The notes: generated by a model from the letters alone, not told the origin. Shown: positions 1 through 8,476, counted from the first letter of the stretch. The stretch is DNA of 64,000 bases from Pseudomonas sp. M47T1 (GCF_000263855.1 NZ_AJWX01000004.1:248001-312000); one strand, 5' to 3'. A program made the numbers and translations.

Positions 1-593
1 ATGTAGAGGCTGTGGGGGTTCTGTACCAGGTAGTCCTGGTGATAAGCCTCGGCAGCGAAAAAGCCGTTGAGGTTTTCCACAGTGGTGGCCAATGGTTTGC
101 CAAATGCATGGGACGCGTCGAGTTGGGCGATGTAGGCCTGGGCCACCTGGCGCTGCTCGGCGTTGGCGACGAATACCGTCGAACGGTACTGCGTACCACT
201 GTCAGGGCCTTGGCGGTTCAGCTCGGTAGGGTCATGGGCCACTGAGAAATAGATCTGCAACAGCTGCCCATAGCTGATCTGCGTGGGGTCATAGGTGACC
301 TGCACCGATTCGGCATGGCCGGTGTCACCCGAACCTACCTCCTCGTAGTGCGCCGTGCGCGCCAGGCCGCCGGCATAGCCCGACACCGCCTGGGTAACAC
401 CTTTCACATGTTCGAATACGCCCTGCACGCCCCAGAAGCAGCCACCGGCGAATACCGCCGTCTCGCTGTGGATTGTTTTGCTGCTTTCATCGAGCTTGGG
501 CGGGTCAACGGCTATCGCGTTCTCCGCAGCTTGAGCACAGGCGGCTGTGGACAAGATGGCGGCGGCGAGTACGCTACGAAAAATGGCTTTCAT
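1..593 (-). CDS. msrA: Exported peptide-methionine (S)-S-oxide reductase MsrA (C-terminus cut by window edge)
   Basis: Reduces methionine-S-sulfoxide in oxidised proteins. The reverse-strand reading starts at the ATG at 593-591, behind a GGAGA ribosome site, and runs without a stop off the left edge (about 197 residues visible). Residues 1-23 form a signal peptide ending AQA, so the enzyme should be periplasmic, unlike the cytosolic MsrA of E. coli. The catalytic motif GGCFWG lies at about residues 50-55, with the nucleophilic cysteine near 52; further on come GYAGG and the family segment around AYHQDYL near the visible end. It lies downstream of a Met-rich repeat protein and a molybdopterin oxidoreductase on the same strand, which suggests a shared job in envelope methionine repair. 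Only the last residues are missing. Confidence 0.93.
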   Translation of the reverse strand, partial: MKAIFRSVLAAAILSTAACAQAAENAIAVDPPKLDESSKTIHSETAVFAGGCFWGVQGVFEHVKGVTQAVSGYAGGLARTAHYEEVGSGDTGHAESVQVTYDPTQISYGQLLQIYFSVAHDPTELNRQGPDSGTQYRSTVFVANAEQRQVAQAYIAQLDASHAFGKPLATTVENLNGFFAAEAYHQDYLVQNPHSLY

Positions 594-610
594 TGCAGTC
601 TCCAAAGATC

Positions 611-649
611 GGGGCGCCTGCAGGGATGTGGACAACCTGCTGGCGCCCC
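611..649. other. GC-rich inverted repeat between msrA and the MXKDX gene
   Basis: GGGGCGCC (611-618) pairs with GGCGCCCC (642-649), and an inner CAGG/CCTG pair extends the stem. The loop holds TGTGGACAA, one base from a DnaA box. No clear T-run follows on either strand, so it may be a weak terminator or an RNA-stability hairpin downstream of the MXKDX gene. Confidence 0.4.
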
Positions 650-655
650 GTCAGA

Positions 656-916
656 TCACTGATCCTTGCTCATCGAGTCCTTGCTCATCCCGTCCTTGGA
701 CATGCTGTCTTTCTTAGCCGCATCCTTTTTCATGCTGTCCTTGGACATAGTGTCCTTTTTCATCATGGTGTCTTTTTTCATGGTGTCCTTGGACATCGAG
801 CCGTTGGACATGCTGCCGTTGCTCATCGAATCATTGCTCATGGTGTCGGCGGCATACGCTGCGGCGGTACCGAAGGCCAGGCACATGGTCAGTACGACGG
901 TGGATACTTTCTTCAT
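656..916 (-). CDS. Exported Met-rich pentapeptide MXKDX repeat protein
   Basis: An 86-residue protein with a clear signal peptide (residues 1 to about 22, ending AYA) and a low-complexity mature part of about 64 residues. This part is built from pentapeptides of the type M-S-K-D-x, M-S-N-G-x and M-K-K-D-x. About 12 methionines occur in the mature chain, nearly one per five residues, and there are no cysteines or aromatic residues. The ATG at 916 follows a good GAAGGAG site. It matches the known 'pentapeptide MXKDX repeat' family, whose function is not established. Lying between an exported msrA and a sulfite-oxidase-family molybdoenzyme, it resembles in design the methionine-rich scavenger MrpX of Azospira; that role is inference. 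Confidence 0.85.
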   Translation of the reverse strand: MKKVSTVVLTMCLAFGTAAAYAADTMSNDSMSNGSMSNGSMSKDTMKKDTMMKKDTMSKDSMKKDAAKKDSMSKDGMSKDSMSKDQ

Positions 917-981
917 GGTAGTGCTCCTTCAAACGTGGGGCGAAAGTGCACGACGTGTGCCGTGCTGTGGATAAGTTTGCG

Positions 982-1743
982 TCAGCTGCCGCCAAACCAG
1001 TTGTAGCCCTGGTCTTCCCAGTAGCCACCGGGGTAGGTGTTGGTGACGAAAATGGCCTGGATATGCTTGGGGTTCTTGTAGCCAAGCTTCGTGGGCATGC
1101 GCAGCTTCATGGGGAAGCCGTACTGGCGCGGCAAGGTCTGGCCGTCATAGGTCAAGGCCAGCAGTGTCTGCGGATGCAGGGCAGTGGCCATGTCGATGCT
1201 GGTGTAGTAATCATCGGCGCATTTGAAGCCGACAAAGCGCGCGCTGGTGTCGGCGCCCACGCGTTGCAAAAAGTCGCTGAACCGCACCCCGCCCCACCGA
1301 CCGATCGCACTCCAGCCTTCCACGCAAATGTGACGGGTGATCTGGTCAGTCTGCGCCATGGCGTGAAGCTCCTCCAGGCGCCAGCTGCGCTTGTCGGCCA
1401 CCATGCCAGTGACCTCCAGCCGGTACGTGGCCTGCTCGACGCTAGGGGCCTCGTCCTCGCCGTAGAAGGCATTGAACGGAAACGGCCGGGTGATCATTGA
1501 CTCGTCATACACCGGCGCCAGCGCCTTGGGGTCGAACAGCCAGCCCTGCACCCGATCGTTGAAACGCGAGATGCTCGCCAGGGCAGCGTCCACGTGCTGG
1601 TCATCGCTGATATTGCAACCGCTGAGCATGGCCACACCGCCCAGGGTCAGGCTGCGCATCAGAAAGTCGCGACGGCTGGCGCCCTGGATACGCGGAGCCA
1701 ACAGCTTGCGCGCTTCGTCGAGGATGGATTTATCCACAGGCAT
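982..1743 (-). CDS. Tat-exported molybdopterin-dependent oxidoreductase (sulfite oxidase/MsrP-like fold)
   Basis: A 253-residue protein of the oxidoreductase molybdopterin-binding family that includes MsrP (YedY), the periplasmic methionine sulfoxide reductase. Residues 23-28 carry the twin-arginine motif SRRDFL, followed by a hydrophobic stretch ending in a lipobox-like MLSGC (Cys43), so it may be a Tat-exported lipoprotein. The conserved segment HICVEGWSAIGRW contains the likely molybdenum-ligating cysteine (Cys140). It is shorter than E. coli MsrP (about 334 residues). Its ATG overlaps the stop of the upstream cytochrome b gene (TGATG), so the two are translationally coupled. The substrate (methionine sulfoxide, sulfite or other) cannot be read from sequence. 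A DnaA-box sequence (1730-1738) encodes part of the N-terminus. Confidence 0.87.
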   Translation of the reverse strand: MPVDKSILDEARKLLAPRIQGASRRDFLMRSLTLGGVAMLSGCNISDDQHVDAALASISRFNDRVQGWLFDPKALAPVYDESMITRPFPFNAFYGEDEAPSVEQATYRLEVTGMVADKRSWRLEELHAMAQTDQITRHICVEGWSAIGRWGGVRFSDFLQRVGADTSARFVGFKCADDYYTSIDMATALHPQTLLALTYDGQTLPRQYGFPMKLRMPTKLGYKNPKHIQAIFVTNTYPGGYWEDQGYNWFGGS

Positions 1744-2363
1744 CAGGCTTTCCTCCCCTTGCCGGTAATCATCAACAGCAAGGTGCGCGGCACCAGGGCC
1801 ACCATCACCAGATGCACCACCACGAACATCATCAACAGCGTCATGGCAATGAAGTGAACGCGACGTGCGGCTTCGTAACCGCCCAGCAACTCACGCAGCA
1901 GCCCGAACTGGACAGATTTCCACAGCACCAGCCCGGAAATGACCAACAGGGCAATGTCCACAATGGCAAACAGATACGCGAACCGTTGCACCTGGTTGTA
2001 ATGAGTCAGGTCATCGTGGGCGAGTTTGCCGCGCAAGGCTGTGGATAAATCCCTCAGCACGCCACGGGGCGACACCGGAAAAAAGCGCTGGAACAGACGT
2101 CCGCTGGCTATATTGAGCATCAGGTAGAGGACGCCGTTGGCGAACAGCAGCCACATTCCAGCGAAATGCCATTGCAGTGCGCCCCCCAGCCAACCGCCCA
2201 GCGTGAGTACTGCGGGGAAGGAAAAGTCGAAAAACGGTGACGCATTGAAGATGCGCCAGCCGCTGGACACCATGATCAGCACGGCCAGGGCGTTGAGCCA
2301 GTGTGTCAGGCGTAGCCAACCTGGGTGGCTGGCGCTGCGGGTCATGGTTGCTGTGCTGGCCAT
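1743..2363 (-). CDS. Cytochrome b membrane subunit, partner of the molybdoenzyme
   Basis: A 206-residue membrane protein of the cytochrome b561/b6-like family with four or five hydrophobic helices. Candidate haem-ligand histidines sit in RLTHWLNA (helix 1), LQWHFAGMW, RRVHFIAM and VVVHLVMV (last helix). It should pass electrons from the quinone pool or respiratory chain to the exported molybdoenzyme encoded immediately downstream, with which it overlaps by one base. It differs from MsrQ/YedZ, which belongs to the ferric-reductase-like family, so it is a functional analogue rather than an orthologue. The in-frame Leu-Ser-Thr at 2040-2048 uses the rare TTA codon and creates a perfect DnaA box. 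Confidence 0.87.
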   Translation of the reverse strand: MASTATMTRSASHPGWLRLTHWLNALAVLIMVSSGWRIFNASPFFDFSFPAVLTLGGWLGGALQWHFAGMWLLFANGVLYLMLNIASGRLFQRFFPVSPRGVLRDLSTALRGKLAHDDLTHYNQVQRFAYLFAIVDIALLVISGLVLWKSVQFGLLRELLGGYEAARRVHFIAMTLLMMFVVVHLVMVALVPRTLLLMITGKGRKA

Positions 2364-2508
2364 CTCGGGCTCCCGGTATCAGCGTTCATGGCGCCATTGT
2401 TCGGCCCGGCCGATCTCGAAGTCCTCACGCAGAGTTAAATTAAATGTGATAACTGCCACGCCGCTTTTTCGCGACAATGGCTATCAAGACGCCTGGGGAT
2501 AACTGCAT
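2364..2508. promoter_or_regulatory. Divergent promoter region between the cytochrome b operon and the two-component system
   Basis: A 145-base gap between divergent starts, with an AT-rich core around 2434-2455 containing gttaaattaaatgtgataac. It must hold both promoters and probably the response-regulator site. I could not define a direct repeat with certainty. Confidence 0.5.
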
Positions 2509-3237
2509 ATGGAACGGCCAAAACGCGTGCTCATCGTTGAAGATGACGCTCACATCGCGGACCTGCTACGCCTGCATCTTCGTGACGAAGGTTACGTGGT
2601 GGAGCATGCCGGGGACGGCCATCTGGGCGTGCGCATGCTGGAAGAAGGCCAATGGGACGCGCTGGTGCTGGACTTGATGCTACCCGGCATTGACGGGCTG
2701 GAGATCTGTAAACGAGCCCGGGCCATGGCCCGCTATACGCCGATCATCATTACCAGTGCACGCTCCAGCGAGGTGCACCGCATCCTGGGGCTTGAACTGG
2801 GGGCCGATGACTATCTGGCCAAGCCGTTCTCCATGCTGGAGCTGGTGGCGCGGGTGCGGGCGCTGTTGCGCCGTACCGACGCCATGGCGCGCAATGCGCG
2901 GCTGGAATCCGGCCTGTTGATAACTCACGGGCTGAGTATTGACCCCGTAGCCCGTGAATCCAGCCTGGATGGCAAGGCACTGGGGCTCACCCCCCGGGAA
3001 TTCGACTTGCTGTATTTCTTTGCCCGGCATCCAGACCAGGTGTTCTCGCGCATGGACCTGCTCAATGAGGTATGGGGTTATCAACATGACGGTTACGAAC
3101 ATACCGTCAACACCCACATCAACCGCCTGCGCACCAAGATCGAAGAAGACCCCACCATACCCAAACGCATCCTGACGGTATGGGGGCGCGGCTACAAATT
3201 CGTCGCCAGCCCCGTTGTCGCGGAGACCAGCTCTTGA
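2509..3237 (+). CDS. OmpR-family response regulator
   Basis: A 242-residue two-component regulator. The receiver domain (about 1-120) has the acidic pair EDD at 11-13, phospho-acceptor Asp55 in VLDLMLPG, and the conserved Lys in DDYLAKPF. A winged-helix DNA-binding domain follows (about 140-235, LTPREFDLLYFFARHP...VWGRGYKF). It is transcribed divergently from the molybdoenzyme/cytochrome b/MXKDX/msrA genes and overlaps the start of the sensor kinase. The context suggests that it controls the divergent operon, as HprR controls msrPQ in E. coli, but the ligand or stress is not shown by the sequence. Confidence 0.9.
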   Translation: MERPKRVLIVEDDAHIADLLRLHLRDEGYVVEHAGDGHLGVRMLEEGQWDALVLDLMLPGIDGLEICKRARAMARYTPIIITSARSSEVHRILGLELGADDYLAKPFSMLELVARVRALLRRTDAMARNARLESGLLITHGLSIDPVARESSLDGKALGLTPREFDLLYFFARHPDQVFSRMDLLNEVWGYQHDGYEHTVNTHINRLRTKIEEDPTIPKRILTVWGRGYKFVASPVVAETSS

Positions 3238-4694
3238 AAACCCTGACCCTCAGCCAGCGCCTGTCGCTGGTGTTCGCCGCCCTGCTGCTGGCCAGCAGCG
3301 GGGTGTCCATCTGGCTGCAGATCAGTGCCAGCAACCGCCATGAACTGGAGGTCGTGCAGCGGCTGTCCAGTGGCCTGGCGGCGCACATCGCCGGCACCGC
3401 GCAGTTGATGGACGCCAGTGGCTGGCGCGCCGACGCCGTGCACGACCTCTTCGACAAGCTGATGGCCGTGAACCCTTCGGTGGAATTGTACCTGCTGTCC
3501 AACGATGGCCGTGTTGTGGGTAACGGCGCCCCCGACAACAACCTCCGGCGTACCACCATCGACCTTGCCCCTGTGCATAAGTTTTTGGCTGGCGCCCCGC
3601 TGCCGGTGCTTGGCCAGGACCCGCGCAACCTGGATGTGGATAAAGTATTCAGTGCCGCACCCGTGCAGGTTGACGGGCGGGATGCCGGTTATGTCTACGT
3701 GGTACTCCAAGGCAAGGCACACGATGCCTTGGTAGCCTCGCTGTACGGTGACTCCGCCCTGCGCGTTGCCCTGTGGATAATGTGCTGCATGGTCGTCCTT
3801 ACCCTGATCATGGGGCTAATTGCCTTCCGCTCCATCACCCGCCCCTTGCGCGCCCTGACCCGCACCGTTCGCGAATTCGACGGCAACGGCCAACGCGCCG
3901 CAGCCTTGCCCAGCAATCCGGTGGAACAAGGTGACGAAATTGCTGTGCTCAGCAGCGCGTTTGCACAAATGGGCCAGCGTATCTCGGAGCAATGGCAGGA
4001 ACTGACTCGTCAGGACCAGCAGCGACGCGATCTGGTGGCGAACATTTCTCATGATCTGCGCACTCCGCTAACTTCCCTGCATGGCTACCTGGAGACGTTG
4101 CGCATCAAGGACGAAAGTTTGACGCGCGAGGAACGTCGCCACTATCTGGACGTGGCGCTGGGGCAAAGTCGCAAGGTGGGTCGCCTGGCGCAGGAGTTGT
4201 TTGAGCTGGCGCGCCTGGAATCGGGCCTGGTTCATCCACAGGCCGAGATTTTTGCGTTGCCCGACCTGGTGCAGGACGTATTCCAGAAGTTCGAACTGGC
4301 CGCTGAGGCACGCCAGCAGAAATTGGAAGTGGACATGCCCCATGCCCTGCCCAGCGTTAACGCCGACCTGGCGATGATTGAGCGCGTACTCACCAACCTG
4401 CTCGACAATGCCATCCGCCACAACCCTCCCGGTACCCGCATTGTCGTGCGTTTGCAGGGCCGGGAGGGTGATGTGCAGGTACAAGTGATCGACACGGGCA
4501 AGGGCATCGCGCCGGAGCTGCACGCAGGATTGTTCACCCGCGCATCGGCCTTGCGCCGTTCCTCACCGGAAAGCGGCGGCTTGGGACTGATCATCGTGCA
4601 GCGCATGTTGCAACTGAACGGCAGCGATATCCACATGGCCGCCGGGAAGCCGACCGGCACGGTGCTCAGTTTCAAGTTATCCACAGCAGCGTAG
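3234..4694 (+). CDS. Membrane sensor histidine kinase
   Basis: The likely start is TTG at 3234, overlapping the regulator stop (TTGA) with GGAG eight bases upstream; the upstream ATG at 3180 would overlap the regulator by 58 bases. This gives 486 residues. The order is TM1 (about 10-30), a periplasmic sensor of about 145 residues, TM2 (about 178-197), HAMP, HisKA with the phospho-acceptor in NISHDLRTP (His273), and HATPase with NLLDNAIRH, IDTGKGI and GGLGLIIVQR. TM2 contains Met-Cys-Cys-Met (183-186), a candidate redox-sensitive cluster. The gene holds three exact DnaA boxes (3635, 3772, 4677); the last encodes Leu-Ser-Thr with a TTA codon just before the stop. Confidence 0.9.
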   Translation: MKTLTLSQRLSLVFAALLLASSGVSIWLQISASNRHELEVVQRLSSGLAAHIAGTAQLMDASGWRADAVHDLFDKLMAVNPSVELYLLSNDGRVVGNGAPDNNLRRTTIDLAPVHKFLAGAPLPVLGQDPRNLDVDKVFSAAPVQVDGRDAGYVYVVLQGKAHDALVASLYGDSALRVALWIMCCMVVLTLIMGLIAFRSITRPLRALTRTVREFDGNGQRAAALPSNPVEQGDEIAVLSSAFAQMGQRISEQWQELTRQDQQRRDLVANISHDLRTPLTSLHGYLETLRIKDESLTREERRHYLDVALGQSRKVGRLAQELFELARLESGLVHPQAEIFALPDLVQDVFQKFELAAEARQQKLEVDMPHALPSVNADLAMIERVLTNLLDNAIRHNPPGTRIVVRLQGREGDVQVQVIDTGKGIAPELHAGLFTRASALRRSSPESGGLGLIIVQRMLQLNGSDIHMAAGKPTGTVLSFKLSTAA

Positions 4695-4697
4695 CGG

Positions 4698-6068
4698 TTA
4701 CTTCCCGATACAAAAACTCGAGAAAATCCGTCCCAGCAAGTCATCGGAGCTGAAAGCGCCGGTGATTTCGCCCAGGCAATGCTGTGCCTGACGCAAATCT
4801 TCGGCCAGCAACTCACCGGCACCGGCCAGGGTCAGCTGGTCGCGGCCGTGTTCCAGAGCCGTGCTGGCATGCCGCAAGGCATCCAGGTGCCGCCGCCGAG
4901 CGCTGAAACTGCTTTCTGCGGTCTGCTCATAGCCCATGCAGGCCTTCAGGTGCTCACGCAGCAGGTCCAGGCCCTGCCCCTCGTCCTTGGCGCTGAGGCT
5001 GATGGTGACGTGGCCATCGGCGCTGGTAATCATATCCACTGTCTCACCGGTAAGGTCGGCCTTATTGCGAATCAAGGTGACCTTGGACATCTGCGGGCGA
5101 ACTTCGAGGAATTCCGGCCACAAGGCAAACGGATCGCTGGCTTCCGGGGCCGTGGCATCGACCACCAACAACACCCGGTCCGCCTCGCCGATCGCTTTCA
5201 GCGCGCGCTGCACGCCAATTTTTTCCACCTGATCATCGGTGTCACGCAAGCCGGCAGTGTCGACCACGTGCAACGGCATGCCATCAATGTGGATATGTTC
5301 GCGCAAGATATCCCGCGTGGTGCCAGCAATGTCCGTGACGATGGCCGCCTCGCGGCCCGCCAGCAGGTTCAGCAGGCTGGACTTGCCAGCATTGGGCCGC
5401 CCGGCAATCACCACGGTCATGCCGTCACGCAACAGAGCGCCCTGCCCGGCTTCACGCATCACCGTGGACAAGTTTTCGCGAACATCGTCGAGCATGCTCA
5501 GCACGTGGCCATCGGCGAGGAAGTCGATTTCCTCCTCAGGAAAGTCAATGGCCGCTTCGACGTAGATACGCAGCGCGATCAATTTTTCCGTGAGGTTATC
5601 CACACGGCGGGAAAAAGCCCCCTGCAACGAGCGCACGGCATTGCGCGCAGCCTGTGCAGAACTGGCCTCGATCAGGTCGGCGATGGCTTCGGCCTGGGCC
5701 AGGTCGAGCTTGTCGTTAAGGAACGCTCGCTCGCTGAATTCCCCCGGTCGTGCCAGGCGGCAGCCCAATTCCAGGCAGCGCTGCAGCAGCATGTCGAGCA
5801 CCACAGGCCCGCCGTGGCCTTGCAACTCCAGCACATCTTCACCGGTAAACGAGTTAGGGCCGGGAAAATACAGCGCCAGGCCTTCGTCGATGACGTCGCC
5901 GTCAGCAGTGCGCATCGGCCCGTAGTGGGCGTGGCGCGGGGTCAGCTGGCGCCCGGCAATGGCCTGGGCCGCCGCGCCTGCCAAGGGCCCGGAGATACGC
6001 ACGATACCCACGCCGCCGCGGCCTTGGGCGGTGGCAATGGCGGCAATGGTTTCGCGGGGAACGTTCAT
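4698..6068 (-). CDS. mnmE: tRNA uridine-5-carboxymethylaminomethyl(34) synthesis GTPase MnmE
   Basis: With MnmG, MnmE modifies U34 of several tRNAs. The start is taken at the ATG at 6068 ([16 protein letters not shown], the conserved N-terminus), giving 456 residues; a reading 14 codons longer is open but not conserved. An N-terminal folate-binding domain precedes helical and G domains with [12 protein letters not shown] (G1), DTAGL (G3) and NKADL (G4). The protein ends in the invariant FCIGK motif. It converges on the kinase gene with only three bases between stops. In many pseudomonads mnmG-rsmG-parAB lies close by; none of these is visible here before the left edge. Confidence 0.97.
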   Translation of the reverse strand: MNVPRETIAAIATAQGRGGVGIVRISGPLAGAAAQAIAGRQLTPRHAHYGPMRTADGDVIDEGLALYFPGPNSFTGEDVLELQGHGGPVVLDMLLQRCLELGCRLARPGEFSERAFLNDKLDLAQAEAIADLIEASSAQAARNAVRSLQGAFSRRVDNLTEKLIALRIYVEAAIDFPEEEIDFLADGHVLSMLDDVRENLSTVMREAGQGALLRDGMTVVIAGRPNAGKSSLLNLLAGREAAIVTDIAGTTRDILREHIHIDGMPLHVVDTAGLRDTDDQVEKIGVQRALKAIGEADRVLLVVDATAPEASDPFALWPEFLEVRPQMSKVTLIRNKADLTGETVDMITSADGHVTISLSAKDEGQGLDLLREHLKACMGYEQTAESSFSARRRHLDALRHASTALEHGRDQLTLAGAGELLAEDLRQAQHCLGEITGAFSSDDLLGRIFSSFCIGK

Positions 6069-6099
6069 GGTGCGGGCCTCAAATAATCGACAGATAGCA

Positions 6100-6123
6100 A
6101 AACGCCCCACGAATGGGGCGTTT
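6100..6123 (-). terminator. Rho-independent terminator after yidC
   Basis: AAACGCCCC (6100-6108) and GGGGCGTTT (6115-6123) form a perfect 9-base stem with a 6-base loop. Read on the minus strand it follows the yidC stop (6149) and ends in a T-run, so it should end or attenuate the rpmH-yidC transcript before mnmE. A DnaA box (6122-6130) overlaps its edge. Confidence 0.8.
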
Positions 6124-6148
6124 ATCCACAGGTTAGATGATCAACCTG

Positions 6149-7834
6149 TCAGGCAGCAGCTTTCTTGCTTTTCGCCTCGATACCGCGAGTGATGTACCAC
6201 TGTTGCAGAATCGACAGGGTGTTGTTGGTCACCCAGTACATCACCAGACCTGCAGGGAACCACAGGAAGAAGAAGGTGAAGACGATCGGCATCAGCTTCA
6301 TCACCTTGGCCTGCATCGGATCCGGCGGCGTAGGGTTCAGGCGCTGCTGGATGAACATGGTCGCGCCCATGATGATCGGCAGGATGAAGAACGGGTCCTT
6401 GATCGACAGGTCGGTGATCCACAGCAGCCAAGGGGCCTGGCGCATTTCCACGCTTTCAAGCAGTACCCAGTACAGCGACAGGAAGACCGGCATCTGCACG
6501 ACAATCGGCAGACAGCCACCCAGCGGGTTGATCTTCTCTTTCTTGTACAGCTCCATCATGGCCTGGGATAGTTTCTGACGGTCATCGCCAAACTGTTCCT
6601 TCAGCTGCGCCAGGCGCGGAGCCACGGCACGCATGCGGGCCATGGAGCGGTAGCTGGCAGCGGACAGAGGGAAGAACAGCATTTTGATCATCAGGGTCAG
6701 GACGATGATCGAGAAGCCCCAGTTGCCCAGCAGCATGTGGATATGTTTGAGCAGCCAGAAAATAGGCTGGGCAATGAACCACAGGATGCCGTAGTCCACG
6801 GTCAGTTCCAGGCCAGGTGCCAGTTGCTTCAGCTTGTCCTGAATCTTCGGACCGGCATACAGCACGGCGCTGGTTTCGACCTTGGCGCCAGGCGCTGCAG
6901 TCAGCGTAGGGCCAGTGAAGCCGATGATGTAGTTGCCGGCACTGTCCTTGCGGGTCGACATGGCGTTGTTGACCGAATGATCCGGAATCCACGCCGTGAC
7001 AAAGTAGTGCTGCAGCCAGGCTACCCAGCCACCCTGAACGGTTTCCTTCAGGTTGCCCTTGTCGATATCTTTCATCGATATCTTTTTGTAGGGCTCGGCC
7101 GGAGTACCCAGGGCGGCGCCCAGGTAGGTGGCGGTACCGGTGGCGGTGCTCGAGGATGGGTCGACACTGTTGTCACGCTTCAATTGCGCGAACAGGTTGC
7201 CCGACCAAGGCGTAGTGCCCTGGTTGTCCACCAGGTAAGTGACCTTCAGGTCGTACTCGCCGCGGTCCAGGGTGAAACGCTTGATGTAGTTCACGCCGTT
7301 GGACGAGAACTTCAGGTCTACCACCAGTTGGTTCTGGCCGTCAGCCAGTTGGTAGCTTTTCTGTTCCGAGCTGTACAGCGGACGGCCGGTAGGACGCGAG
7401 TCCGGGCCATCGGTACCAATCAGGCCGCTTTGGGCCAGGTAGGTGCGCTCGCCGCCGTTGTCGAACAGCTGGAATGGCACGTCAGGATGGTCCTGGCGGC
7501 GCGGGTATTCCGGCAAAGTCAGCTGGGCAACGTCGCCCCCGTTCGGATCGATAGCCAGATCCAGCACATCGGTCTTGATGTGAATCAGGTTCTTGCTGCC
7601 GGCATCCGGGGCCAGGGTTGGCGCAGGAGCATTGGCAGAAGGTGCGCTGGGTACGTCGGCACTTGCTTGAGTATTGTTACCCAACGGGGCTTCGGGCAAA
7701 TCCGAGGCGCCAGTGGTGGTAGCAACATTCTGAGTCGGCAAGGCAGCCTGGCCATAGTCCTTGTTCCATGTCAGGACCATGGAGTAGGACACGACTGCCA
7801 GTGCGGCGATCAGGATCGTGCGTTTAATATCCAT
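6149..7834 (-). CDS. yidC: Membrane protein insertase YidC
   Basis: Inserts and folds inner-membrane proteins, alone or with SecYEG. It has 561 residues, as usual for gammaproteobacteria. An N-terminal anchor (MDIKRTILIAALAVVSYSMVL) is followed by a long periplasmic beta-sandwich domain (about 60-340), then the conserved five-helix core (WGFSIIVLTLMIKMLFFPLS...), including INPLGGCLPIVVQMPVFLSLYWVL and a C-terminal basic tail. It lies two bases downstream of yidD in the rpmH-rnpA-yidD-yidC order. Confidence 0.98.
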   Translation of the reverse strand: MDIKRTILIAALAVVSYSMVLTWNKDYGQAALPTQNVATTTGASDLPEAPLGNNTQASADVPSAPSANAPAPTLAPDAGSKNLIHIKTDVLDLAIDPNGGDVAQLTLPEYPRRQDHPDVPFQLFDNGGERTYLAQSGLIGTDGPDSRPTGRPLYSSEQKSYQLADGQNQLVVDLKFSSNGVNYIKRFTLDRGEYDLKVTYLVDNQGTTPWSGNLFAQLKRDNSVDPSSSTATGTATYLGAALGTPAEPYKKISMKDIDKGNLKETVQGGWVAWLQHYFVTAWIPDHSVNNAMSTRKDSAGNYIIGFTGPTLTAAPGAKVETSAVLYAGPKIQDKLKQLAPGLELTVDYGILWFIAQPIFWLLKHIHMLLGNWGFSIIVLTLMIKMLFFPLSAASYRSMARMRAVAPRLAQLKEQFGDDRQKLSQAMMELYKKEKINPLGGCLPIVVQMPVFLSLYWVLLESVEMRQAPWLLWITDLSIKDPFFILPIIMGATMFIQQRLNPTPPDPMQAKVMKLMPIVFTFFFLWFPAGLVMYWVTNNTLSILQQWYITRGIEAKSKKAAA

Positions 7835-7836
7835 GA

Positions 7837-8082
7837 TTACTCGGCTATCGAAGAATTACGGGGAGATGGGGCAGGCGGAACCGGGTCAAGACCACCGGCA
7901 TGCCATGGGTGGCAACGACCCAGGCGACGGAGAGTCAGCCAGCCGCCGCGGAGAAGTCCATGAATTTCAATGGCTTCCAACGCGTAGCAGGAGCAGCTGG
8001 GGTAAAAACGACAGTGATTGCCCATCAGAGGGCTGATGGCATAGCGGTAAAACTGGATCGGAACGATGGCCAGTTTACGCAT
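7837..8082 (-). CDS. yidD: Membrane protein insertion efficiency factor YidD
   Basis: An 81-residue protein with the family signature [27 protein letters not shown] and three conserved cysteines, implicated in helping YidC-dependent insertion. Its start overlaps the end of rnpA by eight bases, and its stop lies two bases before yidC, the usual arrangement. Confidence 0.95.
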   Translation of the reverse strand: MRKLAIVPIQFYRYAISPLMGNHCRFYPSCSCYALEAIEIHGLLRGGWLTLRRLGRCHPWHAGGLDPVPPAPSPRNSSIAE

Positions 8083-8476
8083 TTTGACTGTCTACCCCTT
8101 CAGATTCGGTCTTTACCACTGGAGTGGGGCGACTACGAGCAAGTCGCTTCCAGAGCTTGCCAAAATGCTGATGCAGTTCCGGGTTTTCTACGTCACCCAA
8201 ACCTTTCCGCGCGACGATGACGATATCCCAGCCGACCAGGAGGTCCTGGTGCAGACGGAACGAGTCGCGCATCAAGCGTTTGAGTCGGTTGCGCTGAACG
8301 GAGAGCTTTACGCTCTTTTTGCCGATCACAAGCCCCAGACGAGGGTGATCCAGCTCGTTTTCGCGCGCAAGGAGCAGCAGGTTTTTCCCTGGAACCTTGC
8401 CGGTTGGGGAGTCAAAGACCGCTTTGAAGTGTCGGGCTGTCAGAAGACGCTTTTCCCGACTGTAGTCCTGACTCAC
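8075..8476 (-). CDS. rnpA: Ribonuclease P protein component RnpA
   Basis: The protein subunit of RNase P, which matures tRNA 5' ends with the catalytic RNA. The preferred start is GTG at 8476 ([21 protein letters not shown]), giving 133 residues. The open frame extends upstream to 8572 but there it only overlaps rpmH. The basic RNR-type motif [21 protein letters not shown] is clear. The gene lies 16 bases after the rpmH stop. Confidence 0.94.
   Translation of the reverse strand: MSQDYSREKRLLTARHFKAVFDSPTGKVPGKNLLLLARENELDHPRLGLVIGKKSVKLSVQRNRLKRLMRDSFRLHQDLLVGWDIVIVARKGLGDVENPELHQHFGKLWKRLARSRPTPVVKTESEGVDSQNA

Noticed and set aside
473..1006. A plus-strand frame opposite the MXKDX gene with repeated His-Ala-Val-Leu
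   Set aside because: The repeat pattern is the antisense of the MXKDX codons; the minus-strand reading has a signal peptide and a ribosome site.
3180..3233. ATG start of the sensor kinase at 3180
   Set aside because: It would overlap the regulator by 58 bases with no ribosome site; TTG at 3234 has GGAG at eight bases and a TTGA overlap.
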